DNA of 64,000 nt from Flavimarina sp. Hel_I_48 (GTDB lineage Bacteria > Bacteroidota > Bacteroidia > Flavobacteriales > Flavobacteriaceae). Position numbers and translations under genes: made by a program. Positions 1 to 9,634 of the stretch are shown one piece after another. Position 1 is the stretch's first letter, and each line of letters begins with the position of its first letter. The stretch lies in contig NZ_JPOL01000003.1 in assembly GCF_000733945.1 (NCBI RefSeq), positions 297,945 to 361,944 on the forward strand, read 5' to 3'. The notes under the pieces were generated by a model, which was not told the DNA's origin, made no database searches, and saw nothing but the letters and a program-made list of their open reading frames with translations.

Positions 1-56
1 GCCGACTTCATCTCATCTTCAATATTTATGGAAATTAGCTTTTCACCTTCTGCCAT
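1..56 (-). CDS. gyrA: DNA gyrase subunit A, N-terminal fragment (runs off the left edge)
   Basis: Only the first 18 or so codons lie in the window. Read on the minus strand from the ATG at 56 they give MAEGEKLISINIEDEMKS, which matches the N-terminus I know for flavobacterial GyrA, just ahead of the catalytic breakage-reunion domain. GyrA is the DNA-cutting subunit of the type II topoisomerase that introduces negative supercoils. It is divergent from clpC, with a 240-bp AT-rich spacer between them. The call rests on a short peptide, but the peptide is characteristic. Confidence 0.85.
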   Translation of the reverse strand, partial: MAEGEKLISINIEDEMKS

Positions 57-296
57 TTGTAAATATCTTAGTTATTGAATTAATAAACACTAACGTGCAA
101 GATACACAATTTGTCAGTGTTTCGTAGCAAATACAAGGCTTTTAAGCGTTTTTTTATTAACAAAGATTAACAGTGGATATTAATAAGTATCCTTAACTTC
201 TCTTGTGATAATCAAAGATATTTCGTCATTTTACTCAAAGCACAGATGAACGGAATGATTTTTGACTATTTTTATAGTAAATTGAGATAAGATTTT

Positions 297-2843
297 ATGG
301 ATGATAATTTTTCCCCAAGAGTAAAAGATGTAATCGCTTACAGTAAGGAAGAGGCGTTGCGTCTAGGGCACGAATATATAGGTACTGAACATTTATTGCT
401 CGGTTTGCTACGGGATGGTAGCGGCAAGGCAATTGAGATTTTGCATAAATTAAGCATTGATCTGAGTCATTTGAGGCGCAAGGTCGAAATCCTTAGTCCT
501 GCATCACCTAATTATTCCGTAGGTAACAACGATAAACGTAACCTGCATCTTACCAGACAGGCAGAGCGGGCCTTAAAGACCACTTTTTTAGAAGCCAAAC
601 TTTTTCAAAGCACTTCTATAAATACTGCGCACTTGCTTTTGTGTGTTTTGCGTAATGAAAATGATCCCACGACCAAGCTGCTCAACAAGCTTAAAGTGGA
701 TTATGATAATGTAAAAGATCAATTCAAGCTTATGATGACTAACGATGATGATTATATAGAAACAATCAAAGCGGAATCTTTTAGTGAAGATGATGCTGAT
801 TCTTCTGCAAAAGAAAACCCCTTCAACACTACAGGCAACAACAAAACCAATAAAAAATCAAAAACCCCGGTTCTTGATAATTTTGGAAGGGATTTAACAG
901 CAATGGCGGAAGAAGATAAACTCGATCCCGTTGTGGGCCGTGCAAAAGAAATTGAGCGCGTTTCGCAAATTTTGAGCAGAAGGAAAAAGAACAACCCCCT
1001 ACTTATAGGTGAACCAGGTGTAGGTAAATCTGCCATCGCGGAAGGACTGGCTTTGCGTATAGTAAAGCGTAAGGTTTCCCGTATCCTTTTTAACAAGCGC
1101 GTAGTAACACTGGATCTTGCAAGCCTGGTTGCCGGTACAAAATATCGTGGGCAGTTTGAAGAGCGAATGAAAGCTGTTATGAACGAACTTGAGAAAAATA
1201 GTGATATCATTCTTTTTATTGATGAGATACACACTATTGTGGGTGCTGGTGGAGCAACTGGTTCATTAGATGCAAGCAATATGTTCAAACCTGCATTGGC
1301 TCGTGGTGAGATTCAATGTATAGGTGCCACTACCCTTGATGAGTACCGTCAATATATTGAAAAAGATGGTGCACTGGAGAGACGTTTTCAAAAGGTAATT
1401 GTTGAACCAACAACTATAGCAGAAACAATAGAAATTCTTGAGAACATTAAGGATAAATATGAGGATCACCATAACGTACAATATACTAAAGAAGCTATTG
1501 AAGCCTGTGTAACGCTTACAAGCCGTTATATGACAGATCGTTTCTTACCAGATAAAGCTATTGATGCTTTAGATGAAGCAGGTTCTAGGGTGCACATTAC
1601 GAATATTGATGTTCCTAAAAAGATCATTGATCTTGAACGTCGTCTTGAAGAGGTTCGCGAGAAGAAAAATTCTGTTGTTAAAAAGCAGAAATATGAGGAG
1701 GCTGCCAAGCTTAGGGATGATGAAAAAAATATAGAAAAAGAACTTGCGGTTGCTCAGGAGCGCTGGGAAGAGGATTCTAAACAACATAAAGAAACCGTTA
1801 GCGAAGACAATGTGGCAGATGTCGTTTCCATGATGTCTGGTATACCAGTGAACAGAATAGCAAAAACCGAAAGTAACAAACTTGCTGAACTTCCCGCTTC
1901 TATCAGGAATAAAGTGATAGGTCAGGACGAAGCCGTTGCTAAAGTTGCAAAAGCTATTCAGAGAAACCGCGCCGGACTAAAAGATCCACAAAAACCGATT
2001 GGATCCTTTATTTTCCTAGGGCAAACCGGTGTTGGTAAAACCCAACTCGCAAAAGTCTTGGCTACTGAACTTTTCGACAATCAGGATACACTCATACGCA
2101 TTGACATGAGTGAGTATATGGAGAAATTTGCGGTATCCAGACTCGTGGGAGCGCCTCCGGGATACGTAGGTTATGAAGAAGGTGGTCAATTGACGGAAAA
2201 AGTACGTCGTAAGCCTTATGCGGTCCTTTTACTTGATGAAATCGAAAAAGCACACCCAGATGTTTTCAACATGTTGCTTCAAGTACTGGATGATGGTTAC
2301 CTTACAGATTCCTTGGGTAGAAAAATAGATTTCCGGAATACCGTTATTATTATGACTTCTAATATAGGTGCCCGTAAATTAAAGGATTTTGGTCAGGGTG
2401 TAGGTTTTGGAACTTCTGCAAGAAAAAATCAGGAGGAGGAAAATACACGTAGTGTAATTCAAAGTGCGCTCAAGAAAACTTTTGCTCCAGAATTCCTAAA
2501 CCGTGTTGATGACGTGGTAATCTTTAACGCGCTTGATAGAGCTGAGATTCACAAAATCATCGATATTGAACTGGCTAAATTGTATTCAAGAATCAAAGAT
2601 CTTGGATATGCCCTGAAATTAACGGATAAGGCCAAGGATTTCATAAGTGATAAAGGATTTGATAAGGAGTATGGGGCACGTCCACTTAAGCGTGCAATTC
2701 AGAAATATATTGAAGATGCCCTTGCAGAAGAAATCATTACTTCAAAACTTGAAGAAGGTGATAAGATCACAATGGATATTGAGGAAGGTAAAGAAGAGCT
2801 CAGTATTTCAATAGAAAAGCCTGAAAATAGTACTCAGTCTTAA
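297..2843 (+). CDS. clpC: ATP-dependent Clp protease ATP-binding subunit ClpC
   Basis: An 848-residue class I HSP100 unfoldase that feeds proteins to ClpP in the cytoplasm. Domains in order: double Clp N-domain (residues 1-145), a low-complexity linker, AAA+ module D1 with Walker A GEPGVGKS near 238 and Walker B LFIDEIHT near 305, a UVR/coiled-coil segment about 440-475 (KQKYEEAAKLRDDEK) that separates ClpC from ClpA, and AAA+ module D2 with Walker A GQTGVGKT near 575. The length is normal for ClpC. The ATG at 297 is the first in frame and matches the family N-terminus. It is a single-gene unit ended by the hairpin at 2869-2895. Confidence 0.97.
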   Translation: MDDNFSPRVKDVIAYSKEEALRLGHEYIGTEHLLLGLLRDGSGKAIEILHKLSIDLSHLRRKVEILSPASPNYSVGNNDKRNLHLTRQAERALKTTFLEAKLFQSTSINTAHLLLCVLRNENDPTTKLLNKLKVDYDNVKDQFKLMMTNDDDYIETIKAESFSEDDADSSAKENPFNTTGNNKTNKKSKTPVLDNFGRDLTAMAEEDKLDPVVGRAKEIERVSQILSRRKKNNPLLIGEPGVGKSAIAEGLALRIVKRKVSRILFNKRVVTLDLASLVAGTKYRGQFEERMKAVMNELEKNSDIILFIDEIHTIVGAGGATGSLDASNMFKPALARGEIQCIGATTLDEYRQYIEKDGALERRFQKVIVEPTTIAETIEILENIKDKYEDHHNVQYTKEAIEACVTLTSRYMTDRFLPDKAIDALDEAGSRVHITNIDVPKKIIDLERRLEEVREKKNSVVKKQKYEEAAKLRDDEKNIEKELAVAQERWEEDSKQHKETVSEDNVADVVSMMSGIPVNRIAKTESNKLAELPASIRNKVIGQDEAVAKVAKAIQRNRAGLKDPQKPIGSFIFLGQTGVGKTQLAKVLATELFDNQDTLIRIDMSEYMEKFAVSRLVGAPPGYVGYEEGGQLTEKVRRKPYAVLLLDEIEKAHPDVFNMLLQVLDDGYLTDSLGRKIDFRNTVIIMTSNIGARKLKDFGQGVGFGTSARKNQEEENTRSVIQSALKKTFAPEFLNRVDDVVIFNALDRAEIHKIIDIELAKLYSRIKDLGYALKLTDKAKDFISDKGFDKEYGARPLKRAIQKYIEDALAEEIITSKLEEGDKITMDIEEGKEELSISIEKPENSTQS

Positions 2844-2868
2844 TTTGAATAAAAATTTCTTGTTATTA

Positions 2869-2895
2869 AAAAGCCATCCCTTGGGATGGCTTTTT
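2869..2895 (+). terminator. Intrinsic terminator after clpC
   Basis: The arms AAAAGCCATCCC (2869-2880) and GGGATGGCTTTT (2883-2894) pair around a two-base centre and are followed by further T residues. It lies 25 bp after the clpC stop codon. Confidence 0.9.
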
Positions 2896-3160
2896 CTATT
2901 TGTATATATGGGATTATCATTTAAAACGGATTTCCGGAAAATATAGGCTGAACTATTTTACTTAATATGTCACATTATTACCCATAATAATCTCTTGAAT
3001 AAAGCTAAATAAGGTAAACATGCAATTCTAAAGCGGCACTTTGTTGATTTATACTAGGTCTCTGTTAAAGTAAAAATAAATAAATGCTAAGGGCAGCCCA
3101 ATTTTCAATCTAAGACACATGCTAATATTATTTTTGAAAATAATTAACCAACATTAAATT
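2896..3160. other. Non-coding spacer between clpC and the next gene
   Basis: AT-rich sequence after the clpC terminator. I see no open frame of substance and no strong hairpin. The last 35 bp hold a probable promoter for the membrane protein gene that follows. Confidence 0.6.
3129..3136 (+). promoter_or_regulatory. Bacteroidetes -7 box TATTTTTG upstream of the 3161 gene
   Basis: An exact TAnnTTTG match 25 bp before the ATG. A weak TTTTC at 3102-3106 could be the -33 element (22-bp spacing). This predicts transcription starting near 3142. Confidence 0.55.
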
Positions 3161-4189
3161 ATGAAAAGACAAATTACAAATTTATCAAATTCCATCAATA
3201 AAGTTTCCCGGGTATCCTGGGCAGCTATATTTGCTGGTGCCGTTACTGCCGTTTCGGTTTCATTTATGCTTAATATCCTCGGTCTTGGTATTGGTCTTAC
3301 TAGTATAGATCCTATGACAGACCAAAATACCTTAGATGGTCTGGGAACAGGAACCTTAATCTGGTGGGGCGTTTCTAACCTTGCCGCTTTGTTTGTAGGT
3401 GGTCTCGTTGCCGGTAGAATGTCAGGTTTTCCTTCTAATTCTGATGGTGGCTTGCATGGTTTTCTATCATGGGCTCTTTACACTTTACTTTCAATTTATA
3501 TATTAACTTCAACAATAGGTGGGGTTTTTAGTGGGGTTACCGGCGCTATTTCATCCGTATTCAGTAGTTCTGATGCTTCTTCTATCGCAGAGCAGATCAC
3601 TAAGGCACAGGAAAAAGGTCAGTCTGAAACCACAGCATCATTTGACAAGATTAAAAAAGAAGCTTTCCAATTGATCAATAAAGCGGAAGATTATAATATC
3701 GTTTCTGAAGACGCTTCTCAGGAAGCGCGTCAAACAATGAAAGATGTAAAGGGCGATTCTAAAGATTTACTCAAGAACCTTAATCTTGAAGACAATGTTG
3801 ATGAATTTTTCAATGAGCTATCCTTTGATCTTGATGATAACGGAGATTTGAATATTTCTGTTGAAGGCGGAAAGGATATTGTAAACAAAGAAGAGATCAA
3901 AAATTACTTAACGGAAAATACAGAACTTTCTGATGAGGAAATCAATGGTGTCATTACTAAATGGGATGAACGTATCAACACCGCAGTAGATAAAGCTGAA
4001 AAACTTTACGCGGAAGCAAAAGCAAAAGTGGCCAAGTATACTGAAAAGGCAACTGATGTTGCTGGAACCATGAGCATAATTGCATTCTTTATATTCCTAT
4101 TGGGTGCTGGTGCAGCGTTCTTTGGTGGAGCCACAGGCTCTCCTGAATATACAGTTGATGAAGAGCAATTGTGTGATGAGCGCATTTAA
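3161..4189 (+). CDS. Membrane protein with glycine-rich TM segments and a long charged middle domain
   Basis: 342 residues, no named family certain. The first 130 residues contain three hydrophobic segments (about 18-45, 68-88, 103-128) with glycine-rich helices starting VSWAAIFAGAVTAV, a pattern I know from proteins loosely annotated as PhnA-like membrane proteins. Residues 130-295 are hydrophilic, Ser/Asp/Lys-rich and helical or coiled-coil in character. A last hydrophobic segment lies at about 300-325 (AFFIFLLGAGAAFFGGA). The middle domain would therefore be a large soluble loop. A Pmp3-type gene follows 36 bp later, with no terminator between, so the two are probably co-transcribed. A role in envelope stress is only an inference from that neighbour. 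Confidence 0.7.
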   Translation: MKRQITNLSNSINKVSRVSWAAIFAGAVTAVSVSFMLNILGLGIGLTSIDPMTDQNTLDGLGTGTLIWWGVSNLAALFVGGLVAGRMSGFPSNSDGGLHGFLSWALYTLLSIYILTSTIGGVFSGVTGAISSVFSSSDASSIAEQITKAQEKGQSETTASFDKIKKEAFQLINKAEDYNIVSEDASQEARQTMKDVKGDSKDLLKNLNLEDNVDEFFNELSFDLDDNGDLNISVEGGKDIVNKEEIKNYLTENTELSDEEINGVITKWDERINTAVDKAEKLYAEAKAKVAKYTEKATDVAGTMSIIAFFIFLLGAGAAFFGGATGSPEYTVDEEQLCDERI

Positions 4190-4225
4190 GCAGATTAAAT
4201 TTACTAACCTTTAAATATCATTATT

Positions 4226-4378
4226 ATGTCAATACTAACAATTATTTTAAACATTCTATTTCCACCTATCGCTGTCTTTATGAAGCATGGACTGGGAAGT
4301 ACTTTTCTTATCAATGTTCTACTTACACTCGTAGGTTGGATTCCAGGAGTTATACATGCGTTTATTGTAAATGATTAA
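4226..4378 (+). CDS. Pmp3/YqaE family (UPF0057) small membrane peptide
   Basis: A 50-residue ORF beginning MSILTIILNILFPPIAVFMK and ending HAFIVND. It has the two-helix hairpin of the UPF0057 family: a first helix with the PP-(I/L)-AV-F motif, then GWIPGVIHAF in the second. Family members in yeast, plants and bacteria are small plasma-membrane proteolipids induced by salt, cold or envelope stress; the molecular role is unsettled. It is 36 bp downstream of the glycine-rich membrane protein gene and is followed by a strong terminator, so it is the last gene of that unit. Confidence 0.88.
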   Translation: MSILTIILNILFPPIAVFMKHGLGSTFLINVLLTLVGWIPGVIHAFIVND

Positions 4379-4400
4379 GTAAATACTTCTTAGGAATAAA

Positions 4401-4430
4401 AAAAGCTGCCCCATCGGGCAGCTTTTTTTT
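4401..4430. terminator. Strong bidirectional terminator
   Basis: GCTGCCC (4405-4411) and GGGCAGC (4416-4422) pair around CATC. A-run precedes and eight T follow, so it can serve the plus-strand Pmp3 unit and the converging minus-strand operon that ends at 4451. Confidence 0.92.
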
Positions 4431-4450
4431 ATTTATACTATCCAAATCCG

Positions 4451-6205
4451 TCAATTTTTAATAAATAGTTTTGGTTCTAGCCACATGTAACCAATAGTCA
4501 ATAAAAAAATGCCATAAAACCACCACAAATTGATCGGTTCTATATATTCCCTTTCTGTTACAGAACTTTTATTTCTTTTGAAATAATTCTTGTTTGCTTC
4601 CATTTTTTTGTAATTGGATAGCGGTTTCCAATCCATAGCGTCAAGAACGAAATAATTTAAAATTTCCGTAGTATCGCCTTCTACTTGTAATTGCTGCCAG
4701 CCTTTTGAATTGGGATAAGTCCTTCCCTCCCATTTTTCCGGAAGATCGAAATTTTGTTTTAAAGCAATGGGATTGCCGTTCTTATCCCTAACTTCAGGAT
4801 CATTTTCTGTTGTATGTAGCTGAAAAAGCAAAGGTTCATCAACGTGCAGGGGTTCCTGCGCCACAGCCCACTCCGCAAGATCTGTCTGAGGCTTAGCTAA
4901 CGGACTCAATATCTGAGTCCATAACCTGTCATAACTATCCTTTTTTCCATTTAAAAGTAGTTGGTAACTAGTTTCCAATACGGTAGTTCCCAGCCTGCCG
5001 ATTCCGTTTCTTTTGTAAGCCGATAGTATTTTAGTATCTGAAGTATGTATTATTTCGAGATCAAAGGATTTTTTAAAAATAAACGGACTCTTAGCCAGTA
5101 TCGTTCGTGGAAAATCCGTGAGGCGAACGCTGGTTTGAATATCATTATCAAAATTTAGCTGGGGGAATACTTTTGAACTTCGGAAAAAAGAAGCGTCCGC
5201 TTGAACAAAAACGCCCAAACCGTCCTCAAAAACTGCCCTTTGTAGTCCGTTTTTAGCCGAATTTGATAGGTTTTTCAAACTTAAATAATCGATAATCAAT
5301 AGATCGAAATCTTCAAGCATAGGTTGTGACAGATCGGCAAATGAAATCTGATCCCTATTTAGATATTCATATTTATAGCGTCCTTTGGTTATTTTAGAAC
5401 GTATTAGGACTTTATGACCATTTTCGGCTAAGAAGTTTTTGAGATATTTGGTTTCAAAAGAAGGAAAATCATTCAATACAAGAACGTTAAGTACCACTTT
5501 AGGAATTATGTTTAGCGGCAAAGGATTATCATGTAGCACACTCCCAGTTGAGTCTTTTTCCACTAACCGATATACCAGTTTTCCAGTTGCTTTTAATATG
5601 GTCTGAAGATTAAATTCAGATTGACCCGCGTTCACATCTGTAGAATCCAGTGCCGTTCCTCCTGGATCTTGTAATACCACTCTATTCTTCACTTTGACAG
5701 AATGATACACACCGTCAACACTAAATTTATCACCTATGCTTGCTTCTTTCGGGTAGTTAAGTTTGATGATTCCATTTGGGAGTTGCCCAGGTAAAAACTG
5801 GACGCCAATGGAATCAAATTGCCATAAATCATAGGATTTTACCCCACTTCCTAAAATTGTAATTTCCGTCAACGAATCCAATGCCTCGCTTAAATTTAAA
5901 TCTTTACTATAATCCAGAACGACCAAATCCCGTATCGCCTTTTTTAGACTGTCTAGTTGATTTTCGGAATATCCCTGTGTCAACAAAACTCCAGTTTCCC
6001 CATCTCGTGTGCTGATAGTTGCAGGTTTCATTGCAATAAGCACTAGCGCACTTATTGCAATTGATCCGGTTATAATTTTTAGTGGAAATCCTTTTTTTCT
6101 ACCAGAAAACCAACTTGTTCCTATAAGAATGATCCACATTAAAAGACCTAAACTTATAATAGGCCAGAACCATTTTTCATTTAAAAAAATTATGTTTTCA
6201 ATCAT
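4451..6205 (-). CDS. Membrane protein of the MoxR/BatA operon with a GATase1-like middle domain
   Basis: 584 residues. Two N-terminal TM helices (about 13-30 and 42-60) and one C-terminal TM (about 562-578) bracket a large extracytoplasmic region. Residues 235-340 (VLNVLVLNDFPSF..., then LLIIDYLSL and GLGVFVQAD) look like the class I glutamine-amidotransferase-like fold that often accompanies BatA-type proteins, without a visible catalytic Cys. It is the last gene of the operon; its ATG lies 8 bp inside the upstream gene, so translation is probably coupled. I infer a structural role with the MoxR ATPase at the membrane. No enzymatic function is claimed. Confidence 0.72.
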   Translation of the reverse strand: MIENIIFLNEKWFWPIISLGLLMWIILIGTSWFSGRKKGFPLKIITGSIAISALVLIAMKPATISTRDGETGVLLTQGYSENQLDSLKKAIRDLVVLDYSKDLNLSEALDSLTEITILGSGVKSYDLWQFDSIGVQFLPGQLPNGIIKLNYPKEASIGDKFSVDGVYHSVKVKNRVVLQDPGGTALDSTDVNAGQSEFNLQTILKATGKLVYRLVEKDSTGSVLHDNPLPLNIIPKVVLNVLVLNDFPSFETKYLKNFLAENGHKVLIRSKITKGRYKYEYLNRDQISFADLSQPMLEDFDLLIIDYLSLKNLSNSAKNGLQRAVFEDGLGVFVQADASFFRSSKVFPQLNFDNDIQTSVRLTDFPRTILAKSPFIFKKSFDLEIIHTSDTKILSAYKRNGIGRLGTTVLETSYQLLLNGKKDSYDRLWTQILSPLAKPQTDLAEWAVAQEPLHVDEPLLFQLHTTENDPEVRDKNGNPIALKQNFDLPEKWEGRTYPNSKGWQQLQVEGDTTEILNYFVLDAMDWKPLSNYKKMEANKNYFKRNKSSVTEREYIEPINLWWFYGIFLLTIGYMWLEPKLFIKN

Positions 6206-8357
6206 TTTGCTGTAGTTCTTTCAGGACTAACAAGTTTAGTCTGCTTATCGATCCTTTGCCACCTTTAGGAGCTACGTTTGGATTATTTAGTGCCTGTAAT
6301 AAACCGCTTTGAAGTGTTCGCAGTTTTTCTTCATCAGGCTTTTCCTCGCGTTCACCCACCCATTTTAATTGCTGTAAAAGAGATAAATACTTCCCTGGAT
6401 TTTCAATGGCTTTTTGCGCAAGCTCGCTTCCTGCTTTATTGAAAACCGACTTATTATCATCAGAAATTGGGCTATTTTGTGTGAGGATTTGTTCAATAAG
6501 CACAACGGATTTTCTAATATTTTCTTCAGTTTCGGGATTTTCAAGATTCTCGGTTTTCCTGTAATTATCAACTTCTTTGATGTCGCCGGTAAGCCGTGCA
6601 TTCTCTTTGATGGGCGGTGGGTCAAAACCTGTTCTGTGTACATAAATACGCGCGCTGTTTTTGATTTCCTGTAAAAGGTTGAGCGCCCTGTTTTGATAAG
6701 GTAAAGATTGACTGGGTTCATTGATGCGCAAATGACGTTCTGAACTCCACATTTCATTGAGTGCCTCGCGCATTTTACTGTGTAATGATTGGGTGAATTG
6801 ATCTGGTTTTCCTGTAGATGTGGTATCTTTTTTCGCTTGTTCACCATCATTTTCGACCAGATTGTGCTCATTGCTGCCGTCGTGATCGTGCATATAATCT
6901 GCTAATGGATTTTCTGTACCGTCGTGATCATGATCTTCTGCGCCTGTGTTCTCATCGCCCATAAATTTGCCGTACTTCAGGCGTAGCGCGCTCTGTTCTG
7001 CTCCCAGTTCGTTGCTTTTTTTATTAAATTCTGCTTCGGAAAGATTTGACCTGCTTTTGATCAGTTTTTCGGTGTCAATGATTAACTGCCGCTGGCTACG
7101 GAAACAATCTGGCATGCGATCAACACCAAGCGTTCCTTCCACTGCAAATTCATAGGAAACGGTATCTTTGATTACGGCAAAAAAAGTTTCACTGCGCGAG
7201 ATATTAGGCTTTGGCGTTTTTAAATCACTTGTTTCAACATAGAAATACAGTTCATCCCCCGGCTCCATTTTTAAGGAATCCAGATTGATTTTCTTTTCAA
7301 TGTTCCACATTTTTTCACCAGGCTTTCCCGGATTAGCAAAACCTATTTGCTCCTCCCTAAACTTTACGGATTCTCCTGTTCCGCGACTTACGGTCGCATT
7401 GATATATGCGCTTCCAATACCAAAATCATCTGTTAGCACTGCGGAAAAATCCAATTGTTTTTTTTGATCAAACGTGAAGGAAACAAAGGGCTGCAAACCG
7501 TTCAGGGAAATTACCGGTGGTTGATCGCGTATGATTTCCACGCTATGTAAGTCAGAAATATAGGCCGCGCCAAGGGTGTCTTTAAACCTGAAATTATAGA
7601 ATTCCGCATTATCCACCTTTTTGAAAAAGGAATATGTACTGCTTTGTAATTTCATGGGGAAACGCGTTCCGGAAAACTCAATGGAAACCCTGTCCACCTT
7701 TTGATCAAATTCAAGATTCCAACGCACTTGCGAACCTTCCAGCGCCTTGATTTCCATAGATGAAGATGAAAATGGGGCTGTGTTTGTATATGCCGGATAG
7801 CTTATAATTATCTTTTGGCTTTCCAATATAGGCGGTATGCTTTCTACTGAAGAGGAATCTATAGGTTTAAAACTGATTTTATTGACTATTGGCGCCAAAC
7901 ACGGTTCAGTAGAAAATACCTGAGAAAAACCAAATTGGTATGCAACTACGGATAGTAAAATGAACGTAAAAAGGGTAAAAACGGGCTTTAAAAAGCCAAT
8001 TTTTGGTCGAATTGTACCTATTTTCGTTAATAAAACTTCGGCCACACGTTGTTGCTGTACTTGTGCCAGGCCTGAGAGATCAATGGTTTTTAGAAGAAGT
8101 CCACTACTAAAAGCGACGGCACTTAATTTCTCGTCCACATAAGCACTTACACTATTCAAAGAAAGGTTCCACGGTTTGTGATATGCGAGCTGGGCACCTA
8201 TTCCAAATACAAAAATGCTTAGGGAAATGTAAAAATTGCTGCTCAGCACAAATGTAAAAATTGCTGGTCCCAGCGCATAAAGGACATATTTTAATACCAG
8301 CAAAAACTGCCAGCGATGCTGAAAACGTACCAATGCCTGTTTTGCTTTTACAATCAT
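6198..8357 (-). CDS. DUF4175-like large membrane protein of the MoxR/BatA operon
   Basis: 719 residues from the ATG at 8357, which overlaps the upstream stop as ATGA. A longer frame exists only from a TTG at 8417, deep inside the previous gene, and is less likely. Hydrophobic helices at about 20-60 and 125-150 anchor it; the rest is a beta-rich then strongly helical extracytoplasmic region. In Bacteroidetes, proteins of this size and position (MoxR, DUF58, BatA, this one) are called DUF4175. Unusual: an acidic/His-rich stretch near residues 470-490 with EDHDHD and MHDHD, suitable for metal binding. Function unknown. Confidence 0.75.
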   Translation of the reverse strand: MIVKAKQALVRFQHRWQFLLVLKYVLYALGPAIFTFVLSSNFYISLSIFVFGIGAQLAYHKPWNLSLNSVSAYVDEKLSAVAFSSGLLLKTIDLSGLAQVQQQRVAEVLLTKIGTIRPKIGFLKPVFTLFTFILLSVVAYQFGFSQVFSTEPCLAPIVNKISFKPIDSSSVESIPPILESQKIIISYPAYTNTAPFSSSSMEIKALEGSQVRWNLEFDQKVDRVSIEFSGTRFPMKLQSSTYSFFKKVDNAEFYNFRFKDTLGAAYISDLHSVEIIRDQPPVISLNGLQPFVSFTFDQKKQLDFSAVLTDDFGIGSAYINATVSRGTGESVKFREEQIGFANPGKPGEKMWNIEKKINLDSLKMEPGDELYFYVETSDLKTPKPNISRSETFFAVIKDTVSYEFAVEGTLGVDRMPDCFRSQRQLIIDTEKLIKSRSNLSEAEFNKKSNELGAEQSALRLKYGKFMGDENTGAEDHDHDGTENPLADYMHDHDGSNEHNLVENDGEQAKKDTTSTGKPDQFTQSLHSKMREALNEMWSSERHLRINEPSQSLPYQNRALNLLQEIKNSARIYVHRTGFDPPPIKENARLTGDIKEVDNYRKTENLENPETEENIRKSVVLIEQILTQNSPISDDNKSVFNKAGSELAQKAIENPGKYLSLLQQLKWVGEREEKPDEEKLRTLQSGLLQALNNPNVAPKGGKGSISRLNLLVLKELQQND

Positions 8358-9634
8358 TGTTTTCGATAATAGGCGGTGATACGTTCCGTTATAAAAGCCA
8401 GTATAAAAATCAGCCAAAACCAGGGTGAAAGATCCATGGTTTTTACAATATAATCCGCCTTTTTAGGGGCTTTTGAATGCGGCTGGAGTATGTTTTTGGC
8501 AAGGCTTGTTTTATCAAAAGGTTTTGAAAGCTTCTCAATAGTGGGATAAAGATTCAAAAACGATAGTACTTGTTCTGGAAATTTTTGAGAGACTATATTT
8601 TCTGAATTCAACCGACCCGTCAACTCAAAAACCGCCGGATTTTTTGTGGAAACCACCAAATTTTCAGCAAATTTATTTGCTTTATATCGTATGATTTTGC
8701 CCTTAAATTCTGGAATTGTATCATTTTTCAGCCAAATCACTATTTCAGTCTTAGGATTTATAGAACCGTTGATTTCACTTATTTCAAATAGAATTTCGGT
8801 GTAATTAGATACTGCCCGCAAAGAAGCTTCAATGTATTTTTTTTCCGCTTTTAAGGAATCCACAGAAGCAATCTGGATATATAACGTATCACGAGTAAAC
8901 AACGGTAGCCTATGTTTTTGCCCATTGCGCATGATGGCAATACTATCCCTACTGTTATTCATTTCAACCGAACTTCTTGAAACCTTTTCCCTTTCATATT
9001 CCAGTTGATCACTAGCACTATTCACCGAAATAAGGGTAATACTATCACTAGTTTGAATTGAAGCTAGGAGTTGGTCTTCCACTGTTTCCGGAGTCAAAAT
9101 TATCCAATTTATAGTTGAATTTACCGTGGGCCTTTTTCCTTTGAATCCCTGAAGCAAGCCACGGGTAAAAACCACAATACTATCAGCGTGCAGGCTTTCC
9201 ATTTCCTGTGCAAGTTGCCAGTAATTTGGGGTTTTGTTCAGAATATTTACATTCTCATCCCGTTTCCACTTCGGAAAATCATTTTGAAGCAAGAATGTTT
9301 TTTCTTCTGGTAAAGAATCCACCATCTCACGGATATCGTTGTTATCCAGAAGTGCAGGTTCTATGAGGTAAACCACGTCTGCTGTTTTTGTCTTTTTTTT
9401 AGCTTGGGGGGAAGCCAGAATACACACGAGGATCCCCAGCAATATTAACCGCAAAAAAAGCAAGAACAATTCATTGAGTTGTATGCTGCTGGCCTGTTTG
9501 GGATCTGTCTGCGCAAGCAATTGAATGCTGCCTATTTTTATGGTTTTTCCCTCCTTTTTACTCCACAAATGTATAGCCAGCGGTACCGCAAGCCCCAGCA
9601 ATCCCCATAAGTACATTGGGTTTAAAAATGTCAT
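8354..9634 (-). CDS. BatA N-terminal-domain membrane protein
   Basis: 426 residues starting MTFLNPMYLWGLLGLAVPLAI, the hallmark of the aerotolerance regulator N-terminal domain (PF07584 type): a first TM, a short KIGSIQLLAQT strand with SSIQLNELFLLFLRLILL as second TM. A final TM (about 402-420) closes the protein. The region between is a soluble, probably periplasmic domain without a recognisable VWA MIDAS motif, so it is not a full BatA. Start and stop overlap both neighbours by 4 bp (ATGA), which fits one coupled operon. Confidence 0.85.
   Translation of the reverse strand: MTFLNPMYLWGLLGLAVPLAIHLWSKKEGKTIKIGSIQLLAQTDPKQASSIQLNELFLLFLRLILLGILVCILASPQAKKKTKTADVVYLIEPALLDNNDIREMVDSLPEEKTFLLQNDFPKWKRDENVNILNKTPNYWQLAQEMESLHADSIVVFTRGLLQGFKGKRPTVNSTINWIILTPETVEDQLLASIQTSDSITLISVNSASDQLEYEREKVSRSSVEMNNSRDSIAIMRNGQKHRLPLFTRDTLYIQIASVDSLKAEKKYIEASLRAVSNYTEILFEISEINGSINPKTEIVIWLKNDTIPEFKGKIIRYKANKFAENLVVSTKNPAVFELTGRLNSENIVSQKFPEQVLSFLNLYPTIEKLSKPFDKTSLAKNILQPHSKAPKKADYIVKTMDLSPWFWLIFILAFITERITAYYRKQ

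Noticed and set aside
752..1288. 178-residue minus-strand frame opposite clpC
   Set aside because: Serine- and phenylalanine-rich antisense shadow of the ClpC AAA+ domain.
8358..8417. TTG-started extension of the DUF4175-like protein
   Set aside because: It would overlap the BatA gene by 64 bp, while the ATG at 8357 gives the 4-bp ATGA overlap used elsewhere in this operon.
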